Shown piece after piece: positions 7,404 through 14,641 of a DNA stretch of 17,947 bases (positions are counted from its first letter, which is position 1; each line of letters starts with the position of its first letter). This DNA is from DATBFX01 sp036558305 (GTDB lineage Bacteria; Chloroflexota; Chloroflexia; Thermomicrobiales; UBA6265). The stretch is from positions 1 to 17,947 of the forward strand of contig DATBFX010000517.1 of NCBI GenBank assembly GCA_036558305.1, given 5' to 3'. The notes beneath the pieces are model-generated. The model saw nothing but the letters and a program-made list of their open reading frames with translations, was not told the DNA's origin and did no database searches. A program made the translations under genes and the position numbers.

Positions 7404-7517
7404 TATCGCCGGCCCCCACACGGTTGACGAGCGAACTCGCGCGTCACAAGGTATCCTACCACCCGCCATGTCGAGGCGACCGATCACGACGCGCAGCCAG
7501 GGGAGGGGAGGTGCGCG

Positions 7518-8318
<801 letters not shown>

Positions 8319-8322
8319 GACC

Positions 8323-9126
8323 ATGATGACGATCATCGAGCAGACCATCTGGATGGAACAGGACGGCGCCGTCCTCACCATCACCATCAACCGGCCGGAC
8401 GCGCTGAACGCGTTCGACCGCGTCACCACCGAGCGCCTGGCCGCCGCGCTCCGCACCGCCGCCGGCGACGACTCCGTCCGCGCCATCGTCCTCACCGGCA
8501 CCGGTCGCGCCTTCTCCGCCGGTCAGGACGTCAAGGAGATGGCCCGCGAAACCGCCGAGCGCGGTCCCCGCGCCATCGGCGACCAACTGCGCGATCGCTA
8601 CAACCCGGTGATCGTCCGCCTGCGCGCCCTGGAGAAACCGGTCATCGCCGCCGTCAACGGTGTCGCCACCGGCGCCGGTCTCGGCATCGCCCTCGCCTGC
8701 GACCTCAGGATCGCCAGCGACGAGGCGACATTCGTGCTCTCTCCGGTCGGCCTCGGTCTCATCCCCGGCGTCGGCATGACCCGCTTCCTGCCGGCCCTGA
8801 TCGGTCTCGCCCGCGCCTCCGAGCTGACCTTCTCCGGCGAGCGCATCGATGCCCAACGTGCGTTGGAGATCGGTCTCGTCAATCGTGTCGTCCCCGCCGC
8901 CGAACTCGCCACGACCGCCCGCGACACCGCGCTCGGCCTGACGACGCTGCCGACACGGGCGATCGGTCTGACCAAACGCGCCTTCAACCACGCCGTCCTG
9001 CCCGACCTCGCCGCGCACCTCGACTACGAAGCCGGGTTGCAGGAGATCGCGGCCGGTACCCAGGACCACCGCGAAGGTCTCGCCGCCATCCTCGACAAGC
9101 GCCGCCCGCTGTTCCGGGGCTATTAG
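8323..9126 (+). CDS. Divergent enoyl-CoA hydratase/isomerase family protein lacking both catalytic Glu
   Basis: This is a 267-residue crotonase-fold protein with the oxyanion motif GRAFSAGQDVKEM (61-73) and CoA-binding segments intact. Against the neighbouring hydratase, the first catalytic glutamate aligns with Gly121 (GVATGAGLGIALACD) and the second with Pro141 (FVLSPVGLGLIPGVG). The aspartate that PaaG-type isomerases carry after LIP (as in LIPD) is Gly149. Simple hydratase activity is therefore unlikely. The overall pattern is closest to PaaG/PaaB-like isomerases or other crotonases with relocated acids. ATG at 8323 is used (a second ATG follows at 8326), four bases after the upstream stop, so the two genes are co-transcribed. 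The fold is certain and the reaction unknown. Automatic annotation as enoyl-CoA hydratase would probably be wrong. Confidence 0.9.
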   Translation: MMTIIEQTIWMEQDGAVLTITINRPDALNAFDRVTTERLAAALRTAAGDDSVRAIVLTGTGRAFSAGQDVKEMARETAERGPRAIGDQLRDRYNPVIVRLRALEKPVIAAVNGVATGAGLGIALACDLRIASDEATFVLSPVGLGLIPGVGMTRFLPALIGLARASELTFSGERIDAQRALEIGLVNRVVPAAELATTARDTALGLTTLPTRAIGLTKRAFNHAVLPDLAAHLDYEAGLQEIAAGTQDHREGLAAILDKRRPLFRGY

Positions 9127-9172
9127 GTCGCGACCGCCACGCCGCCGTATCACAATTCAACCTCCTTCGCTC

Positions 9173-9181
9173 TGCTAGACT
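9173..9181 (+). promoter_or_regulatory. Extended -10 candidate TGCTAGACT before the sigma factor gene
   Basis: TG-C-TAGACT matches an extended -10 box (TGnTAnnnT) in the 206-base gap after the crotonase operon. No good -35 box lies 16-18 bases upstream, which is tolerated for extended -10 promoters. A start near 9188 would give a leader of about 145 bases before the sigma gene. Confidence 0.3.
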
Positions 9182-9199
9182 TTGGCGGTCAGTTGCGTC

Positions 9200-9227
9200 C
9201 GTCAGCACGGCTACGGCGGCGCTGACG
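9200..9227 (+). terminator. Hairpin followed by TTTT between crotonase operon and sigma gene
   Basis: CGTCAGC (9200-9206) and GCTGACG (9221-9227) pair perfectly around a 14-base loop, followed after CGA by TTTT at 9231-9234. This could end the crotonase message or attenuate the sigma factor transcript. The short T-run makes it a weak intrinsic terminator. Confidence 0.3.
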
Positions 9228-9256
9228 CGATTTTGTCGTCCCGTCCGGAGACCATC

Positions 9257-9373
9257 ATGGCCCAGCTTCTGGACCCGAGCACCACGCCCGCCATCGGCCG
9301 TCGCGGTCGCGCATCGACGAAGGCACCGACGCATGCACAGGTCGTCGGAGTCGGTCACCTTGGCCGCGCCTGA
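9257..9373 (+). other. Possible small leader ORF (38 codons) overlapping the sigma factor start
   Basis: ATG at 9257 has GGAG(A) about six bases upstream, a better ribosome site than that of the sigma gene. The frame ends with TGA at 9371-9373, inside the first codons of the sigma gene. The peptide (MAQLLDPSTTPAIGRRGRAS...) matches nothing I know. It may be a regulatory leader peptide or chance. Confidence 0.22.
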
Positions 9374-10088
9374 CTCGACCAGGCAGGTCAACGGGCTGAA
9401 GACGGCCGCGGCCGGTGCCTCCGCGTTCCCGGCCGGAGAAAGCGATCCCGAGTTGGTTGCCCGTCTGCGCGATGCCGACGCCACGGCGCTTGCCACGCTG
9501 TACGACCGCTATGCGCCGGCCGTCCACGGTTTGACGCGCGCGATCCTGCGCGACGACCGGCTGGCCGAAGAAGCCACGCACGACGTCTTCCTCGGCGTCT
9601 GGCAGGACCCCGCCGCCTACCAACCGGCCCGCGGCGTCTTCGCCGCCTGGTTGCTCCGGGTCGCCCGCAACCGCGCCATCGACCTCCTCCGTCGCCGCCG
9701 TGAACAACCCTTCGCCGCCACGGTGATCGCGGAGACGGGCCAGGTGCTCGACCCGGCAACCTGGCTGGTCGATCCCGATCCCGATCCGGCCGATCAGGCG
9801 GCGACCCGCCTCCTCGGCCAAGACGTCCGCCGCGCCCTCGCCAGTCTCGCCCCCGATCACCAGCGACTCCTTGAAATGGCCTATTTCGGCGGCATGACCC
9901 AGCGCGAGATCGCCGCCGCGGTCAACCGCCCGCTCGGCACCGTCAAGACCCAAATCCGGACCGCGATGCAACGTATGGCAGACCTCCTGACCGAAAACGA
10001 CTGCGGCCCGGACGGGCGATGGCCCCGCCGCCCCGAACACCCCGCCGCGTACGAGTTGTCCGGTGGCGGAGGAGCGGAGTCCCGATGA
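9333..10088 (+). CDS. ECF-type RNA polymerase sigma factor (SigK/RpoE-like)
   Basis: The protein directs RNA polymerase to stress or envelope promoters when freed from its anti-sigma factor. It is 251 residues, with a non-conserved N-terminal extension of about 36 residues. Sigma region 2 spans about 54-122 (LYDRYAPAVHGLTRAIL, AEEATHDVFLGVW, AWLLRVARNRAIDLLRRRR). A variable linker with WLVDPDPDPADQAA follows. Region 4 spans about 165-220, with the helix-turn-helix MTQREIAAAVNRPLGTVKTQIRTAMQRM. ATG at 9333 is preceded by GAAGG about ten bases upstream; TTG at 9360 with GGAG nine bases upstream is an alternative start. The stop overlaps the anti-sigma gene as ATGA. The RskA-type partner places it near the SigK-like ECF factors. 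Its target genes are unknown, though such pairs usually regulate their own operon. Confidence 0.95.
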   Translation: MHRSSESVTLAAPDSTRQVNGLKTAAAGASAFPAGESDPELVARLRDADATALATLYDRYAPAVHGLTRAILRDDRLAEEATHDVFLGVWQDPAAYQPARGVFAAWLLRVARNRAIDLLRRRREQPFAATVIAETGQVLDPATWLVDPDPDPADQAATRLLGQDVRRALASLAPDHQRLLEMAYFGGMTQREIAAAVNRPLGTVKTQIRTAMQRMADLLTENDCGPDGRWPRRPEHPAAYELSGGGGAESR

Positions 10089-10870
10089 CCGCCCAGACGA
10101 TTACCACGATGACCTGCGACGACGTGAACGACGCGCTTGCCGCCTACGCGCTCGGCGTCCTGGAACCCGACGAGCGCGAAGCGGTCGAGCACCACCTGGA
10201 CACCTGCCCCCGCTGTTTCGCCGCGCTCGCGCCATTCGAGCGCGTCGCCGATTCCCTCGCACTCGCGCCGTCGCCGGCTCCGCCCCCTGCCGAACTGAGA
10301 GCCCGGCTCCTCGCCAACGCCCAGGTTCCGGGCCAATCGGCGGTGGAGACGCCAGGGGGCCAGCCGCCTCGCTCCGTCTTGGTCCTGCCGCGATGGACCG
10401 TCTGGCCGGCGGCCGCGGCTGCCGTGCTCCTGATCGCGGGGATCGCCGCGCTGGGCATACTCCTGTCCCAAGCGCGAAACGATCGCGACGCGGCCGAGTC
10501 GGCCGGATACCGAATGGCGGCTTACCTCAGCGCCGGCGGGACGGCGACGAAGCTGTCGGCCGTCACGACCGACGGCAAATACTACGGCCACGGGAGTCTC
10601 GTCACCGCCCCCAACCTGCCGCCAATCGTCGTCGTCGCCGGTTGTTCGCCGACCACCCGCAACCGCCTCTACCGGGTTTGGGTTGCACGCGGCAACGACC
10701 GCACGCGGGTCGGCGATCTCAACGTCGCCGCCGACGGCCAGGGTTGGATCGAACTCGACACCAGCGAGGCGCTCGACACCTACGACGCCGTCGGTATCAC
10801 GATGATTACGGGTGGCAGTGAGCGCCAGGACGTCCTCGTCGGCCAGGTCGCCCAAACAACGACCGGCTGA
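10085..10870 (+). CDS. Anti-sigma factor, zinc-finger plus RskA-like domain
   Basis: This 261-residue single-pass membrane protein holds the upstream ECF sigma factor inactive. The cytoplasmic N-terminus carries an anti-sigma zinc finger with His37, Cys41 and Cys44 (HHLDTCPRC, HxxxCxxC) and Cys11 as a probable fourth ligand. A linker rich in proline and alanine leads to one transmembrane helix (about 107-128, AAAAAVLLIAGIAALGILL). The extracytoplasmic part (about 150-255) resembles the RskA C-terminal domain, with KYYGHGSLVTAPNLPPIVVV and LYRVWVARG. ATG at 10085 overlaps the sigma stop (ATGA), with GGAG just upstream. In known RskA systems the factor is released by regulated proteolysis or redox change; that this holds here is inferred. 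Confidence 0.93.
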   Translation: MTAQTITTMTCDDVNDALAAYALGVLEPDEREAVEHHLDTCPRCFAALAPFERVADSLALAPSPAPPPAELRARLLANAQVPGQSAVETPGGQPPRSVLVLPRWTVWPAAAAAVLLIAGIAALGILLSQARNDRDAAESAGYRMAAYLSAGGTATKLSAVTTDGKYYGHGSLVTAPNLPPIVVVAGCSPTTRNRLYRVWVARGNDRTRVGDLNVAADGQGWIELDTSEALDTYDAVGITMITGGSERQDVLVGQVAQTTTG

Positions 10871-10889
10871 CCCCGTCCTTGGCCGTTCT

Positions 10890-10919
10890 CGCCGGCCTCA
10901 GCCCGGCACCCGGCCGGCG
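10890..10919. terminator. GC-rich hairpin between convergent genes
   Basis: CGCCGGCC (10890-10897) and GGCCGGCG (10912-10919) pair perfectly around a 14-base loop that contains the methyltransferase stop codon. The position between converging transcripts suggests a shared terminator, but neither side has a T-run. Confidence 0.3.
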
Positions 10920-11773
10920 GCGACGATCAGACTACTGTAGGAGACGTAGCGACCGCGTGCGCCGGCGTCGATCAGGTAGTCGACCGCGGCGTCGGCACGC
11001 TCTCGTTTCAACCACCCCGCCGCAACCGCCTGATCGGCGGCACGCCGCCAGTACGGCGTCGTCTCGGGGTCGTAGACCGACTCCAACTCGGTGACCCAGG
11101 CGACCTCCCGCTCCACGAATCCGGCATCGTCCAATCGCCGGAAGAGTTCGAGGCCCATCGCCGGGTGGTGGATCGTCGCACTGTGCCCGGCGATGAGCAG
11201 GCGTACGGCCTCCGGATCGACGTGGTCGACGCGCAGTCCGTCGAAGTCCGGTTCGATGGCGACGACCCGCCCGCCCGGTTTGACGACGCGGCGCGCCTCC
11301 CGCAACGCGCGATCGGGATCGGTCAGGTGGATCAGGACGCGCGAGATGTGGGCGGCGTCGAACGATCCGTCCGCATAGGGCAACGCATGGGCATCGCCGA
11401 CGTCGAACCGTACCATCGCCGCAATCCCGGCCGCGGCCACACGCTCCTTCGCCTCTTCGAGCAACGCGGGCGCATGGTCAAGGCCGGTCACCGACCCCGC
11501 CGGTGCGACGGCGCGCGCCAAGCCCGCGAGCGACAAGCCGGTGCCGCATCCGATGTCCAGCACGCGGAAGCCGGGTCCGATCCCGAGCATCTCGAACGCC
11601 CGCGCCGCCGCCGCCTGGATCGGAGTCAGCACCGCCGCCTGCGCCAGGTAAGCGCTCAGCGCCTCGCGATGCTGGTCCGTGGTGCGCGTTTCCCAAGCGG
11701 CCGACGACGAGCATCCGATGTCGAGCCGTGCTTCCACCTCACCCGAGTCTTCTCCCGCCACGTCGAGCATCAT
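10898..11773 (-). CDS. Class I SAM-dependent methyltransferase
   Basis: The product is 291 residues from ATG at 11773. The Rossmann-like methyltransferase core spans about 50-180: motif I VLDIGCGTGLSLAGLA (71-86), acidic residue in TGLDHAP (96-102), motif II around VRFDVGDAHALPYADGSFDAA (121-141) and motif III VVKPGGRVVAIEPD (163-176). This is the UbiE/Methyltransf_11/25 layout, so it methylates a small molecule using S-adenosylmethionine in the cytoplasm. The C-terminal third (residues 195-291) probably sets the substrate, which cannot be told. The start is uncertain: GTG at 11782, ATG at 11773 or 11770, and GTG at 11737 are all in frame, and none has a clear ribosome site. A short ORF with a strong ribosome site runs through this region in another frame. 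The gene is convergent with the anti-sigma gene. Confidence 0.9.
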   Translation of the reverse strand: MMLDVAGEDSGEVEARLDIGCSSSAAWETRTTDQHREALSAYLAQAAVLTPIQAAAARAFEMLGIGPGFRVLDIGCGTGLSLAGLARAVAPAGSVTGLDHAPALLEEAKERVAAAGIAAMVRFDVGDAHALPYADGSFDAAHISRVLIHLTDPDRALREARRVVKPGGRVVAIEPDFDGLRVDHVDPEAVRLLIAGHSATIHHPAMGLELFRRLDDAGFVEREVAWVTELESVYDPETTPYWRRAADQAVAAGWLKRERADAAVDYLIDAGARGRYVSYSSLIVAAGRVPG

Positions 11774-11822
11774 CGATCGCACCGCCGAATTCGGGCCAGC
11801 GACCGGCCGGCCGATGGCCCAT
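11739..11822 (-). other. Short upstream ORF (27 codons) reading into the methyltransferase gene
   Basis: ATG at 11822 is preceded immediately by GGAGGAGGGG, much the strongest ribosome site near this gene. Its frame differs from the methyltransferase frame and stops with TGA at 11741-11739. One base later, at 11737, comes an in-frame GTG of the methyltransferase. This geometry (TGA-G-GTG) suits translational coupling. The peptide is not recognised and the ORF may be chance. Confidence 0.25.
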
Positions 11823-11845
11823 CCCCTCCTCCATTGCTGACGCGA

Positions 11846-11851
11846 ATTATC
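11846..11851 (-). promoter_or_regulatory. -10 candidate GATAAT for the methyltransferase
   Basis: Read on the minus strand, GATAAT matches TATAAT at five of six positions and stands about 25 bases before the upstream ORF. The region 16-18 bases further upstream (GGGCAG and shifts of it) is a poor -35 box, so this is tentative. Confidence 0.25.
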
Positions 11852-11946
11852 CCGTACCCGACTTCAGCCTGCCCGATCGTCTGCGAGTCTCGGCCAGGTT
11901 CGGGAGGAACGTCCTGCCAGACGCGTCGATCGCTGGTCGGATCACC

Positions 11947-11952
11947 TATAAT
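11947..11952 (+). promoter_or_regulatory. Perfect -10 box TATAAT for the zinc-ribbon gene
   Basis: TATAAT is a rare word in this GC-rich window and is an exact consensus -10 box. The -35 region 17 bases upstream (CGTCGA) is poor. Transcription would start near 11959, giving a leader of about 110 bases before ATG at 12069 that contains a strong hairpin. Confidence 0.45.
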
Positions 11953-11965
11953 GTGTCAACGAGGT

Positions 11966-11987
11966 CCGGACGGCCGCCGCCGTCCGG
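11966..11987 (+). promoter_or_regulatory. Nine-base-pair hairpin in the 5' leader of the zinc-ribbon gene
   Basis: CCGGACGGC and GCCGTCCGG pair perfectly with a four-base loop (CGCC). With transcription starting just after TATAAT at 11947-11952, the hairpin would sit near the 5' end of the mRNA. There it could stabilise the message or bind a regulator. It has no T-run, so it is not a typical terminator. Confidence 0.4.
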
Positions 11988-12068
11988 GGCAGAACGATGT
12001 GCCGGTGGCGCTCGCAACGGTGCGATGGACGGTACCGGCCGGGTGGAACGTTCGAGGGTAGTTTCCGG

Positions 12069-12470
12069 ATGTCATTAGCGCTCGTCGAGCAGACGCTCGT
12101 CTGCCAGGACTGCGAGCAATCGTTCGCGTTTTCGATCGCAGAACAAGCCTTCTACGCGGAGCGCGGTTTCCGCAAACCGGCCAGGTGCCCGGAGTGCCGG
12201 GCAAAACGCCGGGCCGAACGGCACGCCGAGGTCATCAAGTCGCACGAGTCGCCGGCGGCGGCCGTTTGGCAAGAAGGTTTCGGCAACTACGGCGGCTCTC
12301 CCGGCAACGGTGCCGGTCGTCCCCGTCGGCCTTCTCGTTCCAACGGCGCCCACTTTGCCTACCCGGCCATCTGCTCGGCCTGCGGCCGCGACACCGAGGT
12401 TCCCTTCCCCCCCCGCCACGGCCGACCCGTCTTCTGCCGCGAGTGCTTCGACGCCCGCCGCGGACGGTAG
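12069..12470 (+). CDS. Double zinc-ribbon protein
   Basis: The product is 133 residues, soluble, with four CxxC knuckles. The first ribbon uses Cys12/Cys15 (VCQDCEQSFAFS) and Cys40/Cys43 (ARCPECRAKRRAER). The second uses Cys102/Cys105 (ICSACGRDTEVPF) and Cys123/Cys126 (VFCRECFDARR). Between them is a flexible, glycine-, proline- and arginine-rich linker (about 64-95). This layout matches the small zinc-ribbon proteins (zf-trcl type) common in Chloroflexota and related phyla. Their function is not established; binding of nucleic acid or of a ribosome or polymerase partner is guesswork. The start at 12069 has GAGGG ten bases upstream. The strong promoter box and structured leader hint at high expression or post-transcriptional control. 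The stop codon lies at the edge of a cluster of inverted repeats. Confidence 0.88.
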   Translation: MSLALVEQTLVCQDCEQSFAFSIAEQAFYAERGFRKPARCPECRAKRRAERHAEVIKSHESPAAAVWQEGFGNYGGSPGNGAGRPRRPSRSNGAHFAYPAICSACGRDTEVPFPPRHGRPVFCRECFDARRGR

Positions 12471-12523
12471 GGGCGCGTCACGCCGTGACCGCCTCAAAGG
12501 CATGAATTCCGCCAAAATGTAAA

Positions 12524-12543
12524 GGGCACGGCGTGCCGTGCCC
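12524..12543. repeat. Perfect inverted repeat GGGCACGGC-GT-GCCGTGCCC
   Basis: Nine-base arms with a two-base centre lie 54 bases after the zinc-ribbon stop, preceded by AAA at 12521-12523. It looks like a REP-type intergenic palindrome and could also end transcription of the zinc-ribbon gene. A related GTCACG-C-CGTGAC palindrome lies at 12478-12490, right after that gene's stop. Confidence 0.6.
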
Positions 12544-12580
12544 CGACAAGCATTGGCTCTTCTCTGAGTCGGAATCGACG

Positions 12581-12625
12581 GACCTCCCCTCTCCCTCGGA
12601 AGGGAGAGGGGCCGGGGGTGAGGGT
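12581..12625. repeat. Dispersed intergenic repeat CCCCTCTCCCT hairpin plus CCGGGGGTGAGGGT
   Basis: CCCCTCTCCCT (12586-12596) and AGGGAGAGGGG (12601-12611) form an 11-base-pair stem with loop CGGA, followed by CCGGGGGTGAGGGT (12612-12625). From memory, this composite is a very common intergenic repeat in high-GC genomes, including Chloroflexota. It lies ten bases past the aminotransferase stop, between two converging genes, and could act as a bidirectional terminator. The number of copies in this genome cannot be judged from one window. Confidence 0.65.
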
Positions 12626-12634
12626 CGACCGTCG

Positions 12635-14053
12635 CTACTCCGCAATCTCGCTCGCAAACTCTCGCTCCGCGATCGTCAATGCCTCGTCGGCGATCGCGAC
12701 GATGCGGTCGATCTCCTCCTTCGTCACCACCAGCGGCGGTGCGAAGTGCATCACGTCCCAGACGCGGGTAATCAAGCCCCGCTCCATCGTGAGCTGGCCC
12801 AGGCGCTTGACGAACTCCGCGTCCCGCCCCCACTTGGTCTTGTCCTTCTTGCTCCTGACCAACTCGATCGCCCACATCATGCCGATGCCGCGGACGTCGC
12901 CGATCGACGGGTGGGCGCGCAACTCCTCGAGGCGCGCCCCCAGGTATGTCCCCTTCTCCGCGGCCTGGGCGACCAGGTTTTCCTCGTTGAAGATCTCCAG
13001 GTTCGCCACGCCCGCCGCGCAGGCAACCGGGTGCCCGCCGAAGGTCAGCAGGTGACCGAGCGGCTGCGTCTTCTGCTCCTTGAAGATCTCGTAGACCGCG
13101 TCGCGCACGACCGCCGCCGCGATCGGGGCGTAGCCGGAGGAGAGTCCTTTCGCCATCGTCATCAGGTCCGGGACGATGCCGTAGTGCTCGATCGCGAACA
13201 TCTTGCCGGACCGACCGTAGCCGTTGATCACCTCGTCGGCGATCAGCAGCACGCCGTGCTTGTCGCAAATTTCGCGCAGCATCTGCCAGTAGCTCTTCGA
13301 CGGCACGTGGACACCCGCCGAGATCGAGACCGGTTCGCCGATCACCGCCGCCACCGTCTCCGGTCCCTGGTTCTCGATCTCCTGCTCGACGTAGCGTGCG
13401 GCCATGACGTCGGCCTGCTCGCCTTCGACCCCGAAGTCCGAGCGGTAGCGGTTCGGATGGGGCACGTGCGACACGCCGTACATGAACGGTCCAAAGTACG
13501 CTTCGTTCCGCATCGCGGTCAGGCTCATCGCCCCGTAGGTCATGCCGTGGTACGAGCCGCGCCGGGCGATGATCTTGTAGCGCTTGGGGAACCCGCGCAT
13601 CGCCTGGACCTGCTTCGCGATCTTGATCGCGCTCTCGACCGCCTCCGACCCACCGGCGCAGAAAAAGACCCGGTTGAGATCGCCCGGCGTCAGCTCGGCG
13701 ATCGTCGAGGCGAGGTGGACCGCCGGCACCGTCGTAAACGACATCGACGAGGCATACGCCAGGCGGGCGGCTTGCTGCCCCATCGCCTCGGCGATCTTCA
13801 CCCGCCCGTGACCGGCGTTGACGACCCACAATCCGGAGATGCCGTCCAGGTACGAGCGCCCTCGCACGTCGTAGAGGGTGCTCCCTTCGCCGCGGTCGAA
13901 GACGTAGAGCCCGTCGTTCTCCGCGACGTCGATCCAGGTCGCCTGGTGGATCCAAACGTGATCGCGGGCGTTTTGCTCCACATAGGCCGGAGCCGTGGGT
14001 TCGAGTACCGCCGTACCGCCGCGTCCATTCCCGCCGAGGGACGTGCTGACCAT
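12635..14053 (-). CDS. Class III PLP-dependent aminotransferase (omega-transaminase type)
   Basis: The enzyme transfers an amino group, probably from an omega-amino acid or amine, to pyruvate or another keto acid, using pyridoxal phosphate. The product is 472 residues, usual for the family. It shows YLDGISGLWVVNAGHG (68-83), the phosphate-binding GSEAVESAIK (135-144), ARRGSYHGMTYGAMS (163-177), Asp273 in IADEVINGYGRSGKM and the Schiff-base lysine Lys302 in MTMAKGLSSGYAP. LTFGGHPVACAAG further on is also typical. ATG at 14053 has AGGAGG ten bases upstream. The pattern is closest to beta-alanine/omega-amino acid:pyruvate or taurine/putrescine-type transaminases; which substrate is not resolved. 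It is divergent from the iron-sulphur/flavin operon at 14285, which may belong to the same amine-catabolic theme. Confidence 0.95.
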   Translation of the reverse strand: MVSTSLGGNGRGGTAVLEPTAPAYVEQNARDHVWIHQATWIDVAENDGLYVFDRGEGSTLYDVRGRSYLDGISGLWVVNAGHGRVKIAEAMGQQAARLAYASSMSFTTVPAVHLASTIAELTPGDLNRVFFCAGGSEAVESAIKIAKQVQAMRGFPKRYKIIARRGSYHGMTYGAMSLTAMRNEAYFGPFMYGVSHVPHPNRYRSDFGVEGEQADVMAARYVEQEIENQGPETVAAVIGEPVSISAGVHVPSKSYWQMLREICDKHGVLLIADEVINGYGRSGKMFAIEHYGIVPDLMTMAKGLSSGYAPIAAAVVRDAVYEIFKEQKTQPLGHLLTFGGHPVACAAGVANLEIFNEENLVAQAAEKGTYLGARLEELRAHPSIGDVRGIGMMWAIELVRSKKDKTKWGRDAEFVKRLGQLTMERGLITRVWDVMHFAPPLVVTKEEIDRIVAIADEALTIAEREFASEIAE

Positions 14054-14172
14054 CCCGAGACCGCCTCCTACGCTGCGTCGTGCCGACCTGGGTGCAACCG
14101 GTGGACCGTCCCCGCGAGGGAAGAAACCGACGTGCCGGCCGTGCCGTCATGTCACGTTGCGCCCGCGGGTGG

Positions 14173-14178
14173 AGTATA
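14173..14178 (-). promoter_or_regulatory. -10 candidate TATACT for the aminotransferase
   Basis: On the minus strand TATACT matches the -10 consensus at five of six positions. The -35 region is weak (AATGGC at 17 bases). Transcription would leave a leader of about 115 bases before ATG at 14053, in which I recognise no known riboswitch. Confidence 0.35.
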
Positions 14179-14199
14179 GCGCAGCCATCTCGCTCGCCA

Positions 14200-14228
14200 T
14201 TGACGCACCCCTCCTCCGGTGCCATGAT
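14200..14228 (+). promoter_or_regulatory. Promoter TTGACG-N17-CATGAT for the iron-sulphur/flavin operon
   Basis: TTGACG (14200-14205, five of six matches) and CATGAT (14223-14228, four of six) are separated by exactly 17 bases. Transcription would start near 14235, fifty bases before ATG at 14285. It lies back to back with the aminotransferase promoter candidate, so the two units may be controlled together. Confidence 0.45.
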
Positions 14229-14284
14229 CGGCCGCACCTTGCCCGGTCTCGGCGCCTCGTTCACACCGGAGGAAATCGCGGCAG

Positions 14285-14641
14285 ATGACCGACCCATCAC
14301 GTGCGCTGGACGGCCAAAGGATCGTCCACCATCCGGTTCTCGGCCCCGCGCGGCCGCGGCGAATTGTCACCTTTTCCTTCGACGGACGACCCATCGAAGC
14401 GTACGAAGACGAACCGATCGCCGCGGCCCTCATCGCCGCCGGGATTCGCGTCTTCCGCACCATGCCGCGCACCGGCGAGCCACGCGGCGGCTACTGCTTC
14501 GTCGGCCGCTGCGCCGACTGCCTGATGATCGTGGACGGCACCCCGAACGTGATGGCCTGCCTGACGCCGGTCCGTGACGGGATGCGCGTCGAGACCCAGC
14601 ACGGACTCGGCTTCTGGGCCGCGGCCGAGGACACGGCATGA
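14285..14641 (+). CDS. [2Fe-2S] ferredoxin-like subunit, HcnA-like
   Basis: The product is 118 residues with one plant-type [2Fe-2S] site: Cys71, Cys76, Cys79 and Cys92 (C-x4-C-x2-C-x12-C, in GGYCFVGRCADC...MACL). The preceding strand-rich part has the SFDGRPIEAYEDEPIAAALIAAG signature typical of HcnA and the small subunits of proline, opine and sarcosine dehydrogenases. It would pass electrons between flavins within a membrane-associated or soluble amine or amino-acid dehydrogenase complex. The nearest ribosome site to ATG 14285 is GGAGG twelve bases upstream, rather far. The stop overlaps the start of the flavoprotein gene (ATGA), so the subunits are probably made in fixed ratio. The family is clear; the complex it serves is not known. 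Confidence 0.9.
   Translation: MTDPSRALDGQRIVHHPVLGPARPRRIVTFSFDGRPIEAYEDEPIAAALIAAGIRVFRTMPRTGEPRGGYCFVGRCADCLMIVDGTPNVMACLTPVRDGMRVETQHGLGFWAAAEDTA

Noticed and set aside
7424..7457. TTGACG and TATCCT before the enoyl-CoA hydratase as a sigma-70 promoter
   Set aside because: The spacer is 22 bases, too long for a normal promoter, and no alternative pair was convincing.
14054..14178. Known riboswitch (cobalamin, glycine, T-box, guanidine) in the aminotransferase leader
   Set aside because: None of the conserved core motifs of these classes could be found by eye.
12075..14300. Very long open frame (741 codons) on the minus strand across the aminotransferase and zinc-ribbon genes
   Set aside because: It is in a different frame from the clear aminotransferase, has arginine-rich composition with no recognisable domain, and reads through intergenic repeats; a GC-bias artefact.
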